64,000 bases of DNA from Streptomyces filipinensis. Its GTDB lineage: Bacteria; Actinomycetota; Actinomycetes; Streptomycetales; Streptomycetaceae. Under the pieces are notes generated by a model. The model did not search any database and had not been told where the DNA came from. It saw only the letters and a list, made by a program, of their open reading frames with translations. Positions 42,952 through 52,741 of the stretch are shown here, piece by piece. The position numbers were made by a program, and so were the translations under genes. Position 1 is the first letter of the stretch. Each line of letters starts with the position of its first letter. The DNA is taken from positions 1-64,000 of the forward strand of contig NZ_BMTD01000024.1 in NCBI RefSeq assembly GCF_014649495.1, given 5' to 3'.

Positions 42952-43434
42952 GTGAAGTTTGCCTCTCGTCTTGCTGTGCTGCTGGCAGCGACGGCATCAC
43001 TGACCGTCGCGGGTACTGTCAGCGCCAACGCGCAAGATGGACCCCTGCCGCCCATCAGCATCCTTTCGCCCCTCCTCTGCATCAACAGGCAAGACGCGCA
43101 AGTGAAGGGCGACAACAACCAGGTGAACCAGATCGCGGCCTGCAATCAGACCGCGACCACCACAACTCCGCCTTCCAACGCGGGAGGGCTGACAGGGTTC
43201 GAAAGGGCCGTTGCGGCCAGCGGGGTAATGGAGTCTGGAGCCACGGTTACTATCACCGCGCAGTGTCCTCCTGGGAAGACGGCAACCGGCGGAGGGTACA
43301 GGCAGAGCGGCGGCGTTAATATCCATGATTCTTTTCCCACGGAGGATGGTACGGGCTGGACGGTCCAAGGCGTCGCCACCCGAGACAATGAAAGCTTTTC
43401 CGCTTGGGCGGCCTGCTACAACGCCGCCAGCTGA
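42952..43434 (+). CDS. secreted hypothetical protein
   Basis: The 160-residue product starts at GTG 42952 with AAGGAG about 8 bases upstream. The Sec signal peptide is clear (KFASRLAVLLAATASLTVAGTVSANA, cleavage after ANA). The mature part has four cysteines (LLCINRQD, IAACNQTA, AQCPPGKTATGG, WAACYNAAS), an Asn/Gln-rich stretch (KGDNNQVNQIAACNQ) and a Gly-rich segment (TATGGGYRQSGGV). It could be a small cell-surface or extracellular protein. No family assigned. The frame is open back to 42871. Confidence 0.78.
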   Translation: MKFASRLAVLLAATASLTVAGTVSANAQDGPLPPISILSPLLCINRQDAQVKGDNNQVNQIAACNQTATTTTPPSNAGGLTGFERAVAASGVMESGATVTITAQCPPGKTATGGGYRQSGGVNIHDSFPTEDGTGWTVQGVATRDNESFSAWAACYNAAS

Positions 43435-43549
43435 AACCGTCCATGCTCTGTAACGAGTGCGGGATGGTCATGCGCCGGGCTGCCATCGTCCCACACCAAG
43501 CCCGCGATGCAGCCGGGGTAATCGACGGCTGAACAGCGCGTTGCCAGCT

Positions 43550-44459
43550 CGGCCTGGCCTGCCTGGACCCTCAGTGGGCGGGAGGCCGTCCCCGCCTACT
43601 CAGGCGTGAAGACGAGGACTTCGTCATCCGGACGGCCACCACTCGCCCCACCAGGCTCGGCCAACCCTTCACCCGCTGGTCGATCCGCAAGCTCGCCGCC
43701 TAACTGCGCAAAGTGCACGGCCGCGTCATCCGCATCGGCCGTGAAGCCTCACGGTGCCTGCTCCGGCGCCACGGCATCACCTTCCAGCGCACCACGACCT
43801 GGAAGGAGTCGCCCGACCCTGATCGCGACGCCAAGCTCGACCGGATCGAGCAGGTGCTGGACCGCTTCCCGGACCGGGTCTTCGCCTTCGACGAGTTCGG
43901 GCCCCTGGGGATCCGGCCCACCGCGGGCTCCTGCTGGACGAAGCAGGGCAAGCCAAACCGGCTGCCGGCGACCTACCGCCGCACTCACGGCGTCACCTAC
44001 CTCCACGGCTGCTACTCCGTGGGCGACGACCGCCTGTGGGGCGTCAACCGACGTCGCAGGGGCAGCGCCAACACCCTGGCCGCGCTCAAGTCGATCCGTG
44101 CCGCCCGGCCCGACGGCGTCCCGATCTGCATCATCCTGGACAACCTCTCCGCTCACACCGGTGCGGACATCCGCCACTGGGCGAAGAAGAACAAGGTCGA
44201 GCTGTGCTTCACCCCGACCTACGCTTCCTGGGCCAATCCGATCGAGGCCCATTTCGGCCCGCTGCGGCAGTTCACCCTGGCCAACTCCCACCACCGCAGC
44301 CACCCCGCACAGACCCGGGCACCGCACCGCTACCTGCGCTGGCGTAATACCAACGCCCGCCACCCCGACGTACTCACCGCCCCACGCAAGGAACGCGCCC
44401 GTGTCCGCAGCGAGAAGGGCATCCGCCGGGGCGGACGCCCCCTCGACACCGCAGCCTGA
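43550..44459 (+). pseudogene. IS630-family transposase pseudogene with in-frame stop
   Basis: One frame reads LACLDPQWAGGRPRLLRRED, EDFVIRTATTRPTRLGQPFT, RWSIRKLAA, then TAA at 43701-43703, then LRKVHGRVIRIGREASRCLL. It continues to the DDE catalytic region (RVFAFDEFGPL, ICIILDNLSAHTGADI, FTPTYASWANPIEAHFGPL) and ends at 44459. The stop replaces what is normally Tyr, Asp or similar, and about 80 N-terminal residues are missing. Otherwise the sequence is well preserved, so inactivation looks recent. No terminal repeats were found. Confidence 0.85.
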
Positions 44460-44531
44460 CCAACCGCGAACCGCAGCCCCCGAGCGCCGAAGGGGGCGGG
44501 TTCAGGAGAAGGACAGCGACAGAAGGACGAC

Positions 44532-44909
44532 TCAGGAGGCGGACGGTTCGATCTCCCCCGCAAAGACGATGACCTGGTCGATGAGGCTCCGCCGCAGATG
44601 GACGACGTCCGTTCCCGCCAGGCGGGGACCTCCATCCGGCGTGGTAAAGACCCACTGGTACCGGGCCCACTCGTCCGGCATGTCCACCGCCGAGCAGCGC
44701 ACCATCGTGCCGGTCCCCGCCGGGTGACGCCGGATGTCCAGCACGAACCGCTCGACCGCCGCGATTCCTTCGCTGCGACCCAACGGCCCCCAGAAGACCA
44801 CGTCTGAGGTCAGAGCCTGGGAGAGCAGGGCAGTCACATAGCTGTCGTCCGAGGCGTTAAACGCGGAGATGAACGTGTCGATCGCGGAGCGTGCAATCTC
44901 TTCCTGCAT
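44532..44909 (-). CDS. NTF2-like/SnoaL-type protein
   Basis: The 125-residue protein fits the NTF2-like fold: ARSAIDTFISAFNASDDSYV, TSDVVFWGPLGRSEGIAAVE, RFVLDIRRHPAGTGTM and PRLAGTDVVHLRRSLIDQVI. Family members bind or isomerise small molecules. ATG 44909. It is a single gene beside the IS630 pseudogene, and gives no further clue. Confidence 0.75.
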   Translation of the reverse strand: MQEEIARSAIDTFISAFNASDDSYVTALLSQALTSDVVFWGPLGRSEGIAAVERFVLDIRRHPAGTGTMVRCSAVDMPDEWARYQWVFTTPDGGPRLAGTDVVHLRRSLIDQVIVFAGEIEPSAS

Positions 44910-45188
44910 GCCCCAGTAATACCAGCCCTTGCGCGTGCGCTCGTCCCGCGAGCCGCCTTCCGATCACGGTGAACCATCCCGGTCACAGCACTAGCGGCGG
45001 GGCCAGGCATCGCTCCAGCTGCTGGCGCTTGGGGTTGATGCCGCGGTGGCTCGCTCACACACGCAGCGTGCCGCCGAGCTGGACCTTCGGTGTCCAGGGG
45101 AACGGCAAGTCGGCACCAAGTCCGCGCCAAGGGCCGGCGGGCACCGTGTCGTATCCGCCGTCGGCATTCGATCCTGGAGCAACCGAGC
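44910..45188. other. no gene recognised
   Basis: This is about 280 bases between the NTF2-like gene and the small gene upstream of the flavin-binding protein. No recognisable product or strong hairpin. Confidence 0.4.
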
Positions 45189-45446
45189 GTGTCACCCAGC
45201 AGTACCTCCGAACAGCCCCGCCCCTACGAGACGATCGCGGACCACCGCGAGCGGAGACCGCTGTCGCCCCTGCTCCCCGCAGCCCCGCACGGTGCAACGG
45301 GCCGGGCCGCCTCGGTCGCCCCCCGCTTGACCGAACACGGGCTGCACCGCCACCGCAACGGTGAGGACGAGTCCGTCCGGCCATCGCTCCGCGAACGCAC
45401 CGCGCAGCGGACGCCGGCCGTACTCGTCCGCGGAGCGGCGCGATGA
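45189..45446 (+). CDS. small ORF coupled to the PNPOx-like gene
   Basis: An 85-residue frame starts at GTG 45189, behind GGAG, and its TGA overlaps the ATG of the next gene (ATGA). The product is Arg/Pro-rich and probably disordered (TSEQPRPYETIADHRERRP). Only the start signal and overlap support it; it may be spurious. Confidence 0.35.
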   Translation: MSPSSTSEQPRPYETIADHRERRPLSPLLPAAPHGATGRAASVAPRLTEHGLHRHRNGEDESVRPSLRERTAQRTPAVLVRGAAR

Positions 45447-46387
45447 CGGTACTCGACTGCGCTCCCCACGACGTCCTGGACGCCTACCGCACCTGCGAGT
45501 TCGTCACCCTCGGCAAGAACGGAACGCCGTTGGCCTGGCCGACGGCCGTGGCTCGGCGCGAAGACGGAACCCTCCTGCTGACCACGTCCCTCGCCTTCGC
45601 CCAAAAGGCGCTGAACATACGCCGCGACGGCCGGGTCGCACTGCTCTTCTCCGACCCCACGGGAAGCGAACTGGACCGGGCTCCGCAAGTGTTCGTCAGC
45701 GGCCGCGCCCACTGCCCCGACGCGATCATGACGGGGCCGGAAGGGGCCGAGGAGTACTGGCGCAGGCTCTTCGAACGCCAGCCGCACAGCCGCGCCTACC
45801 TCAAGCGCCCCATGAGGCCGGTGATGTCCTGGTACTACCTGCGCCTCCTCGTCACCGTCGAACCCGAACGGGTGAGCATAAGGCCGGGCCTGGAGGAGCT
45901 GCAGTGGCTCGATGCGCCGGCTCCCGCCGCCGCGACGCACACGCTGCCCGGGGCCGCGCAACTCGGCCGCATGCCGACGGCGGTACTGGCCGGCCGGGAC
46001 GCCTCGGGGGCACCGCTGCTCGCCCGTACCCGCCCGCAGCCGACACTGTCGGGCTATCTGGTCGAGGTCCCACCGGACTGCCGTGTCGAGCCGGGGCCGG
46101 CCAGCCTGCTGGTGCACCGGCACGACGAACTGCTGAACCACATGTACAACGCGCTCGTACGCGGAGACCTGAGGCAGACCGGTTCGGGCTGGCTCCTGGT
46201 GCCGTCCAGCGTGATCGAACCCATGGGTTCGGGCCGGGTCAGCGATGCCCTGCGGGTCCTGCGCCAGACCAAGCGGTCGACCGACCGCTATCTCGCGCGG
46301 CGCGGTCTGCCCCGCCCGAAAGTGCAGTGGGATCAGTTCCGTGCCCTGGCGGCACCGTCGCATACAGGACGGAGCCGACCGTGCTGA
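45443..46387 (+). CDS. pyridoxamine 5'-phosphate oxidase-fold flavoprotein
   Basis: The 314-residue protein has the split-barrel FMN fold: FVTLGKNGTPLAWPTAVARR, EDGTLLLTTSLAFAQKALNI and RRDGRVALLFSDPTGSEL, with WYYLRLLVTVEPERV. The length exceeds a basic PNPOx (about 140-220), with an extra C-terminal region (SLLVHRHDELLNHMYNALVR). Such proteins reduce or bind flavin, F420 or heme. ATG 45443 overlaps the upstream small ORF. It may be the upstream gene of a short operon with the tiny ORF that follows. Confidence 0.8.
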   Translation: MTVLDCAPHDVLDAYRTCEFVTLGKNGTPLAWPTAVARREDGTLLLTTSLAFAQKALNIRRDGRVALLFSDPTGSELDRAPQVFVSGRAHCPDAIMTGPEGAEEYWRRLFERQPHSRAYLKRPMRPVMSWYYLRLLVTVEPERVSIRPGLEELQWLDAPAPAAATHTLPGAAQLGRMPTAVLAGRDASGAPLLARTRPQPTLSGYLVEVPPDCRVEPGPASLLVHRHDELLNHMYNALVRGDLRQTGSGWLLVPSSVIEPMGSGRVSDALRVLRQTKRSTDRYLARRGLPRPKVQWDQFRALAAPSHTGRSRPC

Positions 46388-46415
46388 ACTGCCTCTCCGT
46401 GCGTGAGGAGTCTCC

Positions 46416-46544
46416 GTGCGAGCCCTGATCGGCCACCTCGCCGCAGCACTCGCCCGTCTCGGGCGTCGCTCGGCCCGCCCAGCGTTCCCCGCACCGTCGG
46501 ACGGGGACCGCCTGGCGGCCGTCATGAAGTCCCCGCACCATTGA
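46416..46544 (+). CDS. 42-residue ORF
   Basis: A GTG start at 46416 lies 5 bases after GAGGAG and opens a 42-residue frame (VRALIGHLAAALARLGRRSA, then PAFPAPSDGDRLAAV and a short end). It has an amphipathic first helix. It lies 28 bases after the flavoprotein gene and 134 bases before the SARP gene. The strong ribosome binding site supports translation; function unknown. Confidence 0.4.
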   Translation: MRALIGHLAAALARLGRRSARPAFPAPSDGDRLAAVMKSPHH

Positions 46545-46678
46545 TCACCACGCCGGCTCGTTCGGGGCACGCGGCCTGACGGCGCGGCGGGAGAGGGGAC
46601 CAGGCGAGGTTCTTCGGGTTCTCGGCACGGTCGCCGGAGATCGTCCAACGGTGCCGCGCCGTTTACGATGTGGTTGTC

Positions 46679-49600
46679 ATGGTCACAATGAAGGTGCTCG
46701 GCGCGTTCCGGGTCGAGGTCGGCGGCCGCCCGGTTGCCACACCGGGTCGGCTCGCGCGGATGGTTCTGGTCCAACTCCTGCTCGCCCGTGGAGAGGTCGT
46801 CTCCACGGAGCGGATCATCGAGAGGTTGTGGCCCACGCGTGTCCCGTCGAGTGCGCAGGCGTCGCTGCACGCCTACATCGCGCGTCTGCGGCGCCTTCTC
46901 GAACCGGAACGAGCACCGAGGACCGCCGCTCGGCTCCTGCTCAGCGCGCCGTACGGCTACGCCCTCGCCCTGGAACGGGACGCGCTGGACGCCTGGGTGT
47001 TCGAGGACCGGGTCGCGGCCTGCTCGGTTGCGGGTCTGCCCGCCCACGCCGCGGCCGAGGGCTTGGCCGAAGCGCTCGCCTCGTGGGGCGGGCAGCCGTA
47101 CGCGGAGTTCGCGGACGAGCCCTGGACGGCCGGTGAACGCACCCGCCTGGAGGAACTGCACCGCGCTGCCCGCGAACGGCTCGTCGCCACGCGGCTGAGC
47201 CACGGGCAGGTTGCGCAGGCCCTCACCGACGCGGGCGCGCTGACCCGGGAGCAGCCGTTGCACGAGGAGGGATGGCGGCTGCTGGCGCTGGCGCTGTGGG
47301 CCCGCGACCGGCAGGGGGACGCCCTGGCGGCACTGAGGCAGGCCCGGCACGTCCTCGGAGAAGAACTCGGCGTCGAACCCGGTCCGGCTCTGCTGGAGCT
47401 GGAGCAGGCCCTGCTGCACCAGCGTCTGGACGTCCTTCACCGAGAGACCGGGGCGCCCACCGCGACCGCCGCGCGAACCGGGACGGCCGCCGCCGTGACG
47501 CTCCACGGCTCCGTCACGGCTGCCGGACCGGGGACACCGACTGCGCCGACGGTCCTCATGGCAGGCCGGCTCCTGGGCCGTGACGAAGAGCTGGCGGCAA
47601 TCGCCGACGCGGCGGAGCGGGCACGCGGCGGCCGCGCGCAGGTGGTCCTGGTCTCCGGCGAGGCCGGAATCGGCAAGTCGAGCCTTCTGCAGGCCGCGCT
47701 GCGCCAACTGCCCCCACAGGGCTGGCTGGTCGGATCCGGGCAGTGCCCGGAGACCGACGGCGCCCCGCCCGGCCGGGCCTGGTTCGATCTCCTCCCCGGC
47801 CTCGCCGAAGACGCGCCACCAGGACCGTACGCCGACGAGCTGGCCCCCCTGCTGGCCCCGGGCACCTCGAGCGGCTCCGAGCAGCCGGACGGCAGCCCGG
47901 CCCGGCGCTTTCGGCTGCACCGGGCGCTGCTCGGCTGGCTCCGCGACGCAGCCGCGCGGCAGCCGCTGGCGATCGTGCTGGACGACCTGCACCGGGGCGA
48001 CCAGGAGAGCATCGAGCTGTTCCTGCTCTGCGCCGAGCAGTTGCGCGACGCGCCACTGGTCCTGGTCGGCTCGTACCGCACCGGCGAGGGCGACCTGACC
48101 GGCGCACTGGCACGCCTGGCCGCCTGCTCGCCCGTACGAATCAAGCTCTCGGGCCTGTCGGACACGCAGGCGAAGGAACTGCTGCGGCGGTCGACGGCCG
48201 GCATCAGCGAGCAGGCCGCGGCGGCCCTGGCCGAACGGGCCGGGGGCAACCCCTTCTACCTCCGTGAAAGTTCCCTCCTGCTGGCCGACGAGGGCGAGCA
48301 GCAAGCCCTGGCCCGCATCCCGCAAGGGGTCCAGGACGTACTGCGGCGCAGGCTCGCCCTGCTCGCACCGACCGTCACGGCCGGACTGCGGCTCGCAGCC
48401 GTCGCCGGACGCGAGGCCCCGATCGCCCTCCTGGTGCAGGCCGCGGACTGCGAACCCGAGCAACTCCTCGACGCCCTGGACGCCGGCGTGACCGCCGGGC
48501 TGCTCACCGAGCCGCGGGCGGGTACGGTCCGCTTCAGCCACGCCCTCGTACGAGACGCCCTGGAGGCGGACCTCACACGCCTGCGGTTGGCCCGGATGCA
48601 TTCCCGACTGGGCAGGAGCCTGATCGCCCTCGGCTCGGACGACGTCGCCGCCACCGCCCACCACCTCCTGCGGGCGGCCGCGGTCGTGACCGCCGACGCC
48701 GGCCCCGCGGTCCACCATGCCCGGCTGGCGTGCGAGCAGGCCGTGCGCCGCTATGCCCCGCAGAACGCCGAAGCCCTGCTGAACACGGCCCTCGGCCTTC
48801 TGGCCGACCATCCGGCAGCCTTCGCAGACCAGGACGCCGCCCTGCTGCGTGTGATGCTGCTGGGCCAGCTCGTCGACTGCCGGATCCGGATGGGGGCCGT
48901 CGTACCGGCCCGCGACGCACAGCAGCAGGCCGTCCGGGTGGCCCGTGCCGAGGGCCGGGCGGACCTGCTGACCGCCGCCTACACGACATGGACGGAACCG
49001 ACGCCCTGGCGCGTCCGCCCGTACGCGGCCTGTGATCCCGAGGCCGTCGAGGAGCTCACGAACCTGCTGGAGAATCACCACCCGGACGACCGGCAGCGGT
49101 GCCTGCTCCTCGACCAGCTCGCCGACGCACTGGACGACACCGACCCCCGCGCCGTGATCGTGGCACGCCAGGCCGTGGAGCTCGCCAGGGCCGTGGGCGA
49201 TCCCCGGCTCCAGGGCCTGACCCTCACCTCCTTGCTGCGCCGCATCGACTGCGAACTGGAACCCGCCGCCTATCTCGAACTCCACGAGGAACTCGCCGAG
49301 GTCGCCGCCTCCCAGGACAGCCCCGAGTACTCCTGGATGAGTTCCTACATCGCCGCCCGGATCGCCGCCGCCGGCAACGACCCGGCGCAGATGGAGCGGT
49401 GCCTCGTACGCGCCGACGAGATCGCCCACACCTACGAGCTGCGCGGTGCCTTCGCCATCGCCAGGCTGCGCCGCCCCATGGTCGCCATGGCCCAGGGCCG
49501 ATTCGGCGAGGCGGAGCAGGACCTGGCGTCCGCGGTGGCGGAACTGCGAGCGCGTGGGGCGGTGGACCTCAGCGGACTGGCGGGCCTGGCGGCCGGATGC

Positions 49601-50077
49601 ATCCGCCTGCAGCAGGGCCGGCTCGCCGAGGTCCTGCCGGTGCTGCTCGCGGTGTGGGAGCAGTACCAGCCGCACAACGAAGCCCTCACCGCCCTCGCCC
49701 TGCTGGCCGCGGACCGTGGCGAAGAGGCCCGTGAGGTCTTCGCCCGCAGGGCGCCGATCCGCCGCGACTTCGCCTACTCCATCCTGGCCGGCCTGCGCGG
49801 CATCGCCGCCATCGCCTTCGGCGACCGGCAAGCGGCCGCCGAGGTCTACCGCGATCTCCTTCCCCTTCAGGGGCTGGCAGGCGGAGCGAGCAGCCTCAGC
49901 CTCGTCTTCCGGCCCGTCGCGCAGACCCTGGGCGAACTCGCCCAGTTCCTGGGCCTGGCGCAGGAAGCGGAGCGCCACTACCGGGAGGCCGAGCGGGTGG
50001 CAGCCGCCTGGGACTCCCCGCACTGGTCGGATGCCGCCCGGGCAGCCCTGGCCCGGCTTCCGCAGTCGGGCGAGTAG
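46679..50077 (+). CDS. SARP/AfsR-type regulator with BTAD, AAA ATPase and TPR domains
   Basis: The protein of about 1132 residues has an N-terminal winged-helix DNA-binding domain (residues 1-95, KVLGAFRVEVGGRPVATPGR), a BTAD domain (about 100-245, AWVFEDRVAA..., EEGWRLLALALWARDRQGDA), then an ATPase. The ATPase has P-loop GEAGIGKSS at about 325-335, with Walker B LAIVLDDLHRGD near 430. A helical repeat (TPR) region follows to the end. Such proteins activate secondary-metabolite or stress genes. The start is ATG 46679; ATG 46688 and GTG 46670 are possible. Neighbouring F420/flavin-type genes might be targets. Confidence 0.88.
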   Translation: MVTMKVLGAFRVEVGGRPVATPGRLARMVLVQLLLARGEVVSTERIIERLWPTRVPSSAQASLHAYIARLRRLLEPERAPRTAARLLLSAPYGYALALERDALDAWVFEDRVAACSVAGLPAHAAAEGLAEALASWGGQPYAEFADEPWTAGERTRLEELHRAARERLVATRLSHGQVAQALTDAGALTREQPLHEEGWRLLALALWARDRQGDALAALRQARHVLGEELGVEPGPALLELEQALLHQRLDVLHRETGAPTATAARTGTAAAVTLHGSVTAAGPGTPTAPTVLMAGRLLGRDEELAAIADAAERARGGRAQVVLVSGEAGIGKSSLLQAALRQLPPQGWLVGSGQCPETDGAPPGRAWFDLLPGLAEDAPPGPYADELAPLLAPGTSSGSEQPDGSPARRFRLHRALLGWLRDAAARQPLAIVLDDLHRGDQESIELFLLCAEQLRDAPLVLVGSYRTGEGDLTGALARLAACSPVRIKLSGLSDTQAKELLRRSTAGISEQAAAALAERAGGNPFYLRESSLLLADEGEQQALARIPQGVQDVLRRRLALLAPTVTAGLRLAAVAGREAPIALLVQAADCEPEQLLDALDAGVTAGLLTEPRAGTVRFSHALVRDALEADLTRLRLARMHSRLGRSLIALGSDDVAATAHHLLRAAAVVTADAGPAVHHARLACEQAVRRYAPQNAEALLNTALGLLADHPAAFADQDAALLRVMLLGQLVDCRIRMGAVVPARDAQQQAVRVARAEGRADLLTAAYTTWTEPTPWRVRPYAACDPEAVEELTNLLENHHPDDRQRCLLLDQLADALDDTDPRAVIVARQAVELARAVGDPRLQGLTLTSLLRRIDCELEPAAYLELHEELAEVAASQDSPEYSWMSSYIAARIAAAGNDPAQMERCLVRADEIAHTYELRGAFAIARLRRPMVAMAQGRFGEAEQDLASAVAELRARGAVDLSGLAGLAAGCIRLQQGRLAEVLPVLLAVWEQYQPHNEALTALALLAADRGEEAREVFARRAPIRRDFAYSILAGLRGIAAIAFGDRQAAAEVYRDLLPLQGLAGGASSLSLVFRPVAQTLGELAQFLGLAQEAERHYREAERVAAAWDSPHWSDAARAALARLPQSGE

Positions 50078-50123
50078 AACGGGAGGCGGTCACGGAGGTG
50101 GGGCCGGTCCGGATCGCGCAACG

Positions 50124-51029
50124 CTAGGCCAGCTCGGCCATGAACTCCGCCGCCAGCTCGAGGAACCGACCGGGCGAGTCCGTCGTCAACTGGAGGTCCA
50201 CGAGCACCTCGTCGGTCTCCGCCGCGCACATCGTGCGCAGGTGGTCGCAGATCTGGCGCACGGTCCCACGGTGGTGGCCCTCCGCCGGGTCGGCCGCGGA
50301 CTTGGTGACGTCAGGGTTCACACGCAGCACCCGCCGCAGTCCTGCCGGGTCCCGCCCCGCCCGCTCGGCCGCCTCGGAGGCCACGGCCCACAGACCGCGG
50401 AAGTGCTCAAGCGGCATCGAGGCCGCGAGCCAGCCGTCGGCACGCCGGCCCACCCGCTCCAGGGCAAATGGGGTGAATCCGCCCAGAAGCACCGGTGGCC
50501 TCGGCTCCTGGAGGGGCTTGGGCAGGATGGTCGACTCGCGGATCGTCCACAGCGGGCCGGTGTGGACCACCGACCCGGGCCGCCACACGGCGTCGAGGAC
50601 GTCCAGAGTCTCCTCCAGCCGGGCGCCCCGTCCTTCCCAGGGCACTCCGGCGGCCTCGTACTCCTCCCGCATCCAGCCCAGCCCGATGCCCACATCCAGG
50701 CGCCCGCGGCTGAGCAGGTCGAGTGTCGTCAGCGCCCGGGCGAGCACGAGGGGCGGCTGCCACAGGGCGTTGAGCGTACTGCTGCCCAGACGTACCCGTT
50801 CGGTCGCCATGGCTGCCACGCCCAGCGCGAGCAGCGGGTCGAGGTGGGTGCCGTACCGGTCGGGCATCTTCCCGCCCGGGTAGCCGTCGGGCGGGCTGAG
50901 CGGGGCCAAGAGGCGGTCGGCCACCCAGAGGCTGTGGCAGCCCAGCGCTTCCAACGCCGTGCACATGCCGACGGAGAGGCGGGGGTCGGCGAACGGACCG
51001 AACTGGGGTACGGAGAATCCGATGCGCAT
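50124..51029 (-). CDS. LLM-class F420/FMN-dependent oxidoreductase
   Basis: The 301-residue TIM-barrel protein matches luciferase-like F420 enzymes: MRIGFSVPQFGPFADPRLS, GCHSLWVADRLLAPLSPPDG, TLDLLSRGRLDVGIGLGWMR, EEYEAAGVPWEGRGARLEET and PVLLGGFTPFALERVGRRAD. It should reduce or oxidise a small molecule with F420 or FMN. ATG 51029 follows GAGGAACC. It lies downstream of the hemerythrin gene on the same strand (86-base gap), so the two may be co-transcribed. It is convergent with the SARP gene. Confidence 0.88.
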   Translation of the reverse strand: MRIGFSVPQFGPFADPRLSVGMCTALEALGCHSLWVADRLLAPLSPPDGYPGGKMPDRYGTHLDPLLALGVAAMATERVRLGSSTLNALWQPPLVLARALTTLDLLSRGRLDVGIGLGWMREEYEAAGVPWEGRGARLEETLDVLDAVWRPGSVVHTGPLWTIRESTILPKPLQEPRPPVLLGGFTPFALERVGRRADGWLAASMPLEHFRGLWAVASEAAERAGRDPAGLRRVLRVNPDVTKSAADPAEGHHRGTVRQICDHLRTMCAAETDEVLVDLQLTTDSPGRFLELAAEFMAELA

Positions 51030-51115
51030 CGGTGAGGTTCCTCGATCGGTGAGGGGTGGACAACGGGTCCGGACGCACTGGCGCGCATCCGGCCCAGCCG
51101 GGCGGGGACGACCGG

Positions 51116-51799
51116 TCACGCGGTTGTACGCCGCCCCCGGATCCGGTCGGTCTCGCGGCGGTACCGCCGCTGCCCGAGCAGCTTCCACAGCACCCGCGCC
51201 GGAACGGGCAGCCGGGCGAGGAACTCCCTGCGCTCCTCGGGAGAGGCGTCTTCCAGGATGGCGCCGAGCGCGATCATCAGCCGGTTGCGGGGCGTCTCGG
51301 CGAGGCCCCGCTCCCCGACCGCATGCCAGTCCTTCTCGTTCACGTGGCGGGCGACAAGAGGCATGACCTGCCGTTCCTCCTCGTCAAGATGGGCGCACAG
51401 CTGCCGGTGATGCCGACGCAGCGCCTCGGCCAGCTCGTCACGGTCCTCGGACAGGACCTTCGCCTGCCACCGGTCCATGAGCACCTGGGCCTCGCTGATC
51501 CCTTCGGAGAGCTCCCGGTGCTGCGCCTCCATGGCCAGCACCTGCTCGGCATCGAGGTCCAGATGGGGCAGCAGGACCGGCCACAGCATCTCGTCCTCCC
51601 CGGTGTGGTGGGCGTGCAGGCCGATTGAGTAGAGCCGCCAGTGCTCGGCGAGGATCCGGGCGCGGGCGGTGTCCGCGGGCCGAACGTCCTGGACGAGGTC
51701 GGCCAGCAGGCGCGACTCGCGACGGAACACCTGGTGGATCATCGCCATCTCGCGGGTGTAGGGGTGAACGGCTGAGTCCGAAGCATTGCTCGTGGTCAT
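51116..51799 (-). CDS. hemerythrin HHE-domain protein
   Basis: The 227-residue protein carries the diiron-binding His/Glu set of hemerythrins: MIHQVFRRES, LHAHHTGEDEMLWPVLLPHL, EAQHRELSEG and CAHLDEEERQVMPL. The C-terminal part is basic. Such proteins sense or bind O2, NO or metals and are common with F420/redox enzymes in actinomycetes. ATG 51799. The frame extends further upstream but the conserved part starts here. Confidence 0.88.
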   Translation of the reverse strand: MTTSNASDSAVHPYTREMAMIHQVFRRESRLLADLVQDVRPADTARARILAEHWRLYSIGLHAHHTGEDEMLWPVLLPHLDLDAEQVLAMEAQHRELSEGISEAQVLMDRWQAKVLSEDRDELAEALRRHHRQLCAHLDEEERQVMPLVARHVNEKDWHAVGERGLAETPRNRLMIALGAILEDASPEERREFLARLPVPARVLWKLLGQRRYRRETDRIRGRRTTA

Positions 51800-52199
51800 G
51801 ATCCCCAGTGTTCGGAGCCCGATTGCCGGGCACTTGCACCCGACTTGCCGTACCTGGCTCACATGAACGCCGGCTCGTGGTTCGGCTGCCTCGTAAGCCG
51901 GTCTCGTCCGCTGGCGCCGATCGTGTTCCAGTTCATGGCCCTGCGCCACTTCACCCTCGACGGCACCGACCACGCTGACCACAAGAAGCAGGGCAGCATG
52001 ATCCGCCGCCACATCATCTGCGCAACCGCCACGCCGACGACCGGCACCTACGCGCCGTCGTCGACAGGGCAAACGTTGCCTGATGCGGCACCAGCTGGGA
52101 GTGCGGGACTGGACACCCCCTCATCGGCGCGACCTTGCTGCACGCCCGGCGTGGGCACGGCGACGCGTACAGCACGTCACTCCCCGGTGGACGTGTACC
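51800..52199. other. no gene recognised
   Basis: Between the hemerythrin gene and the IS701 relic. Open frames give no recognisable product. Part may be decayed 5' sequence of the IS701 element. Confidence 0.35.
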
Positions 52200-52560
52200 T
52201 GAGGAGGCCGGGCATGTGTCCAAGACCCGTCTGGCTCGGGGGCTGCTGGACCGTCTGGCCGGGCAGGGGTGGCGGTGCCGGTGATCGTGGCCGATGCCGG
52301 TTATGGCCGCAGCGTCTCCTTCCGGCTCGCGCTGGAGGAACGCGGCTGGTCCTACGTCATGGCCGTCGACCCGAAAGAGATCGCACGACCGGCCGACGCC
52401 GAGCCGTATCAACCCGCTTATGGCGGGCTGTGGCCCACCGACTCTGCCCCGATACCGCGAGGCGCCCCGGCCGCTGCCAGGCCTCGTTGAAGAGGCCGTC
52501 CCTGGCGGTCGAACCCAGCCGCCTCCGCCCTGTGCTGTCCGCCGCCCCATCGTGCTCCTC
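52200..52560 (+). pseudogene. IS701-family transposase relic (copy 2)
   Basis: The plus strand carries KTRLARGLLDRLAGQG, VPVIVADAGYGRSVSFRLAL, EERGWSYVMAVDPKEIARPA and DAEPYQPAYGGL, then PPTLPRYREAPRPLPGLVEE in another frame. This is the same central segment as copy 1 at 11.5-12.2 kb and about 80% identical by eye. Both ends of the transposase are missing and the frame is broken, so it is inactive. Confidence 0.7.
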
Positions 52561-52741
52561 TGCCGACCATGTCGGACACCGCCGCACCGGGATGCCACTT
52601 GAACATGGGCGGCGACGCGTGAGCAGGCGACCTGGGGCGAGGCGAACGGACCCACCGGGCGCCCTCATCCCGCCTGACCGCGCCGGACGGCCGAGTTGCA
52701 CAAGATACAGTTGTGCAGGGCTCTGTGATCAACTACGCCGT

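Noticed and set aside
45224..50023. About 1600-residue minus-strand open frame opposite the SARP gene
   Set aside because: It lies antisense to a well supported regulator with P-loop and BTAD domains, and its translation is Gln/Gly/Arg-rich noise.
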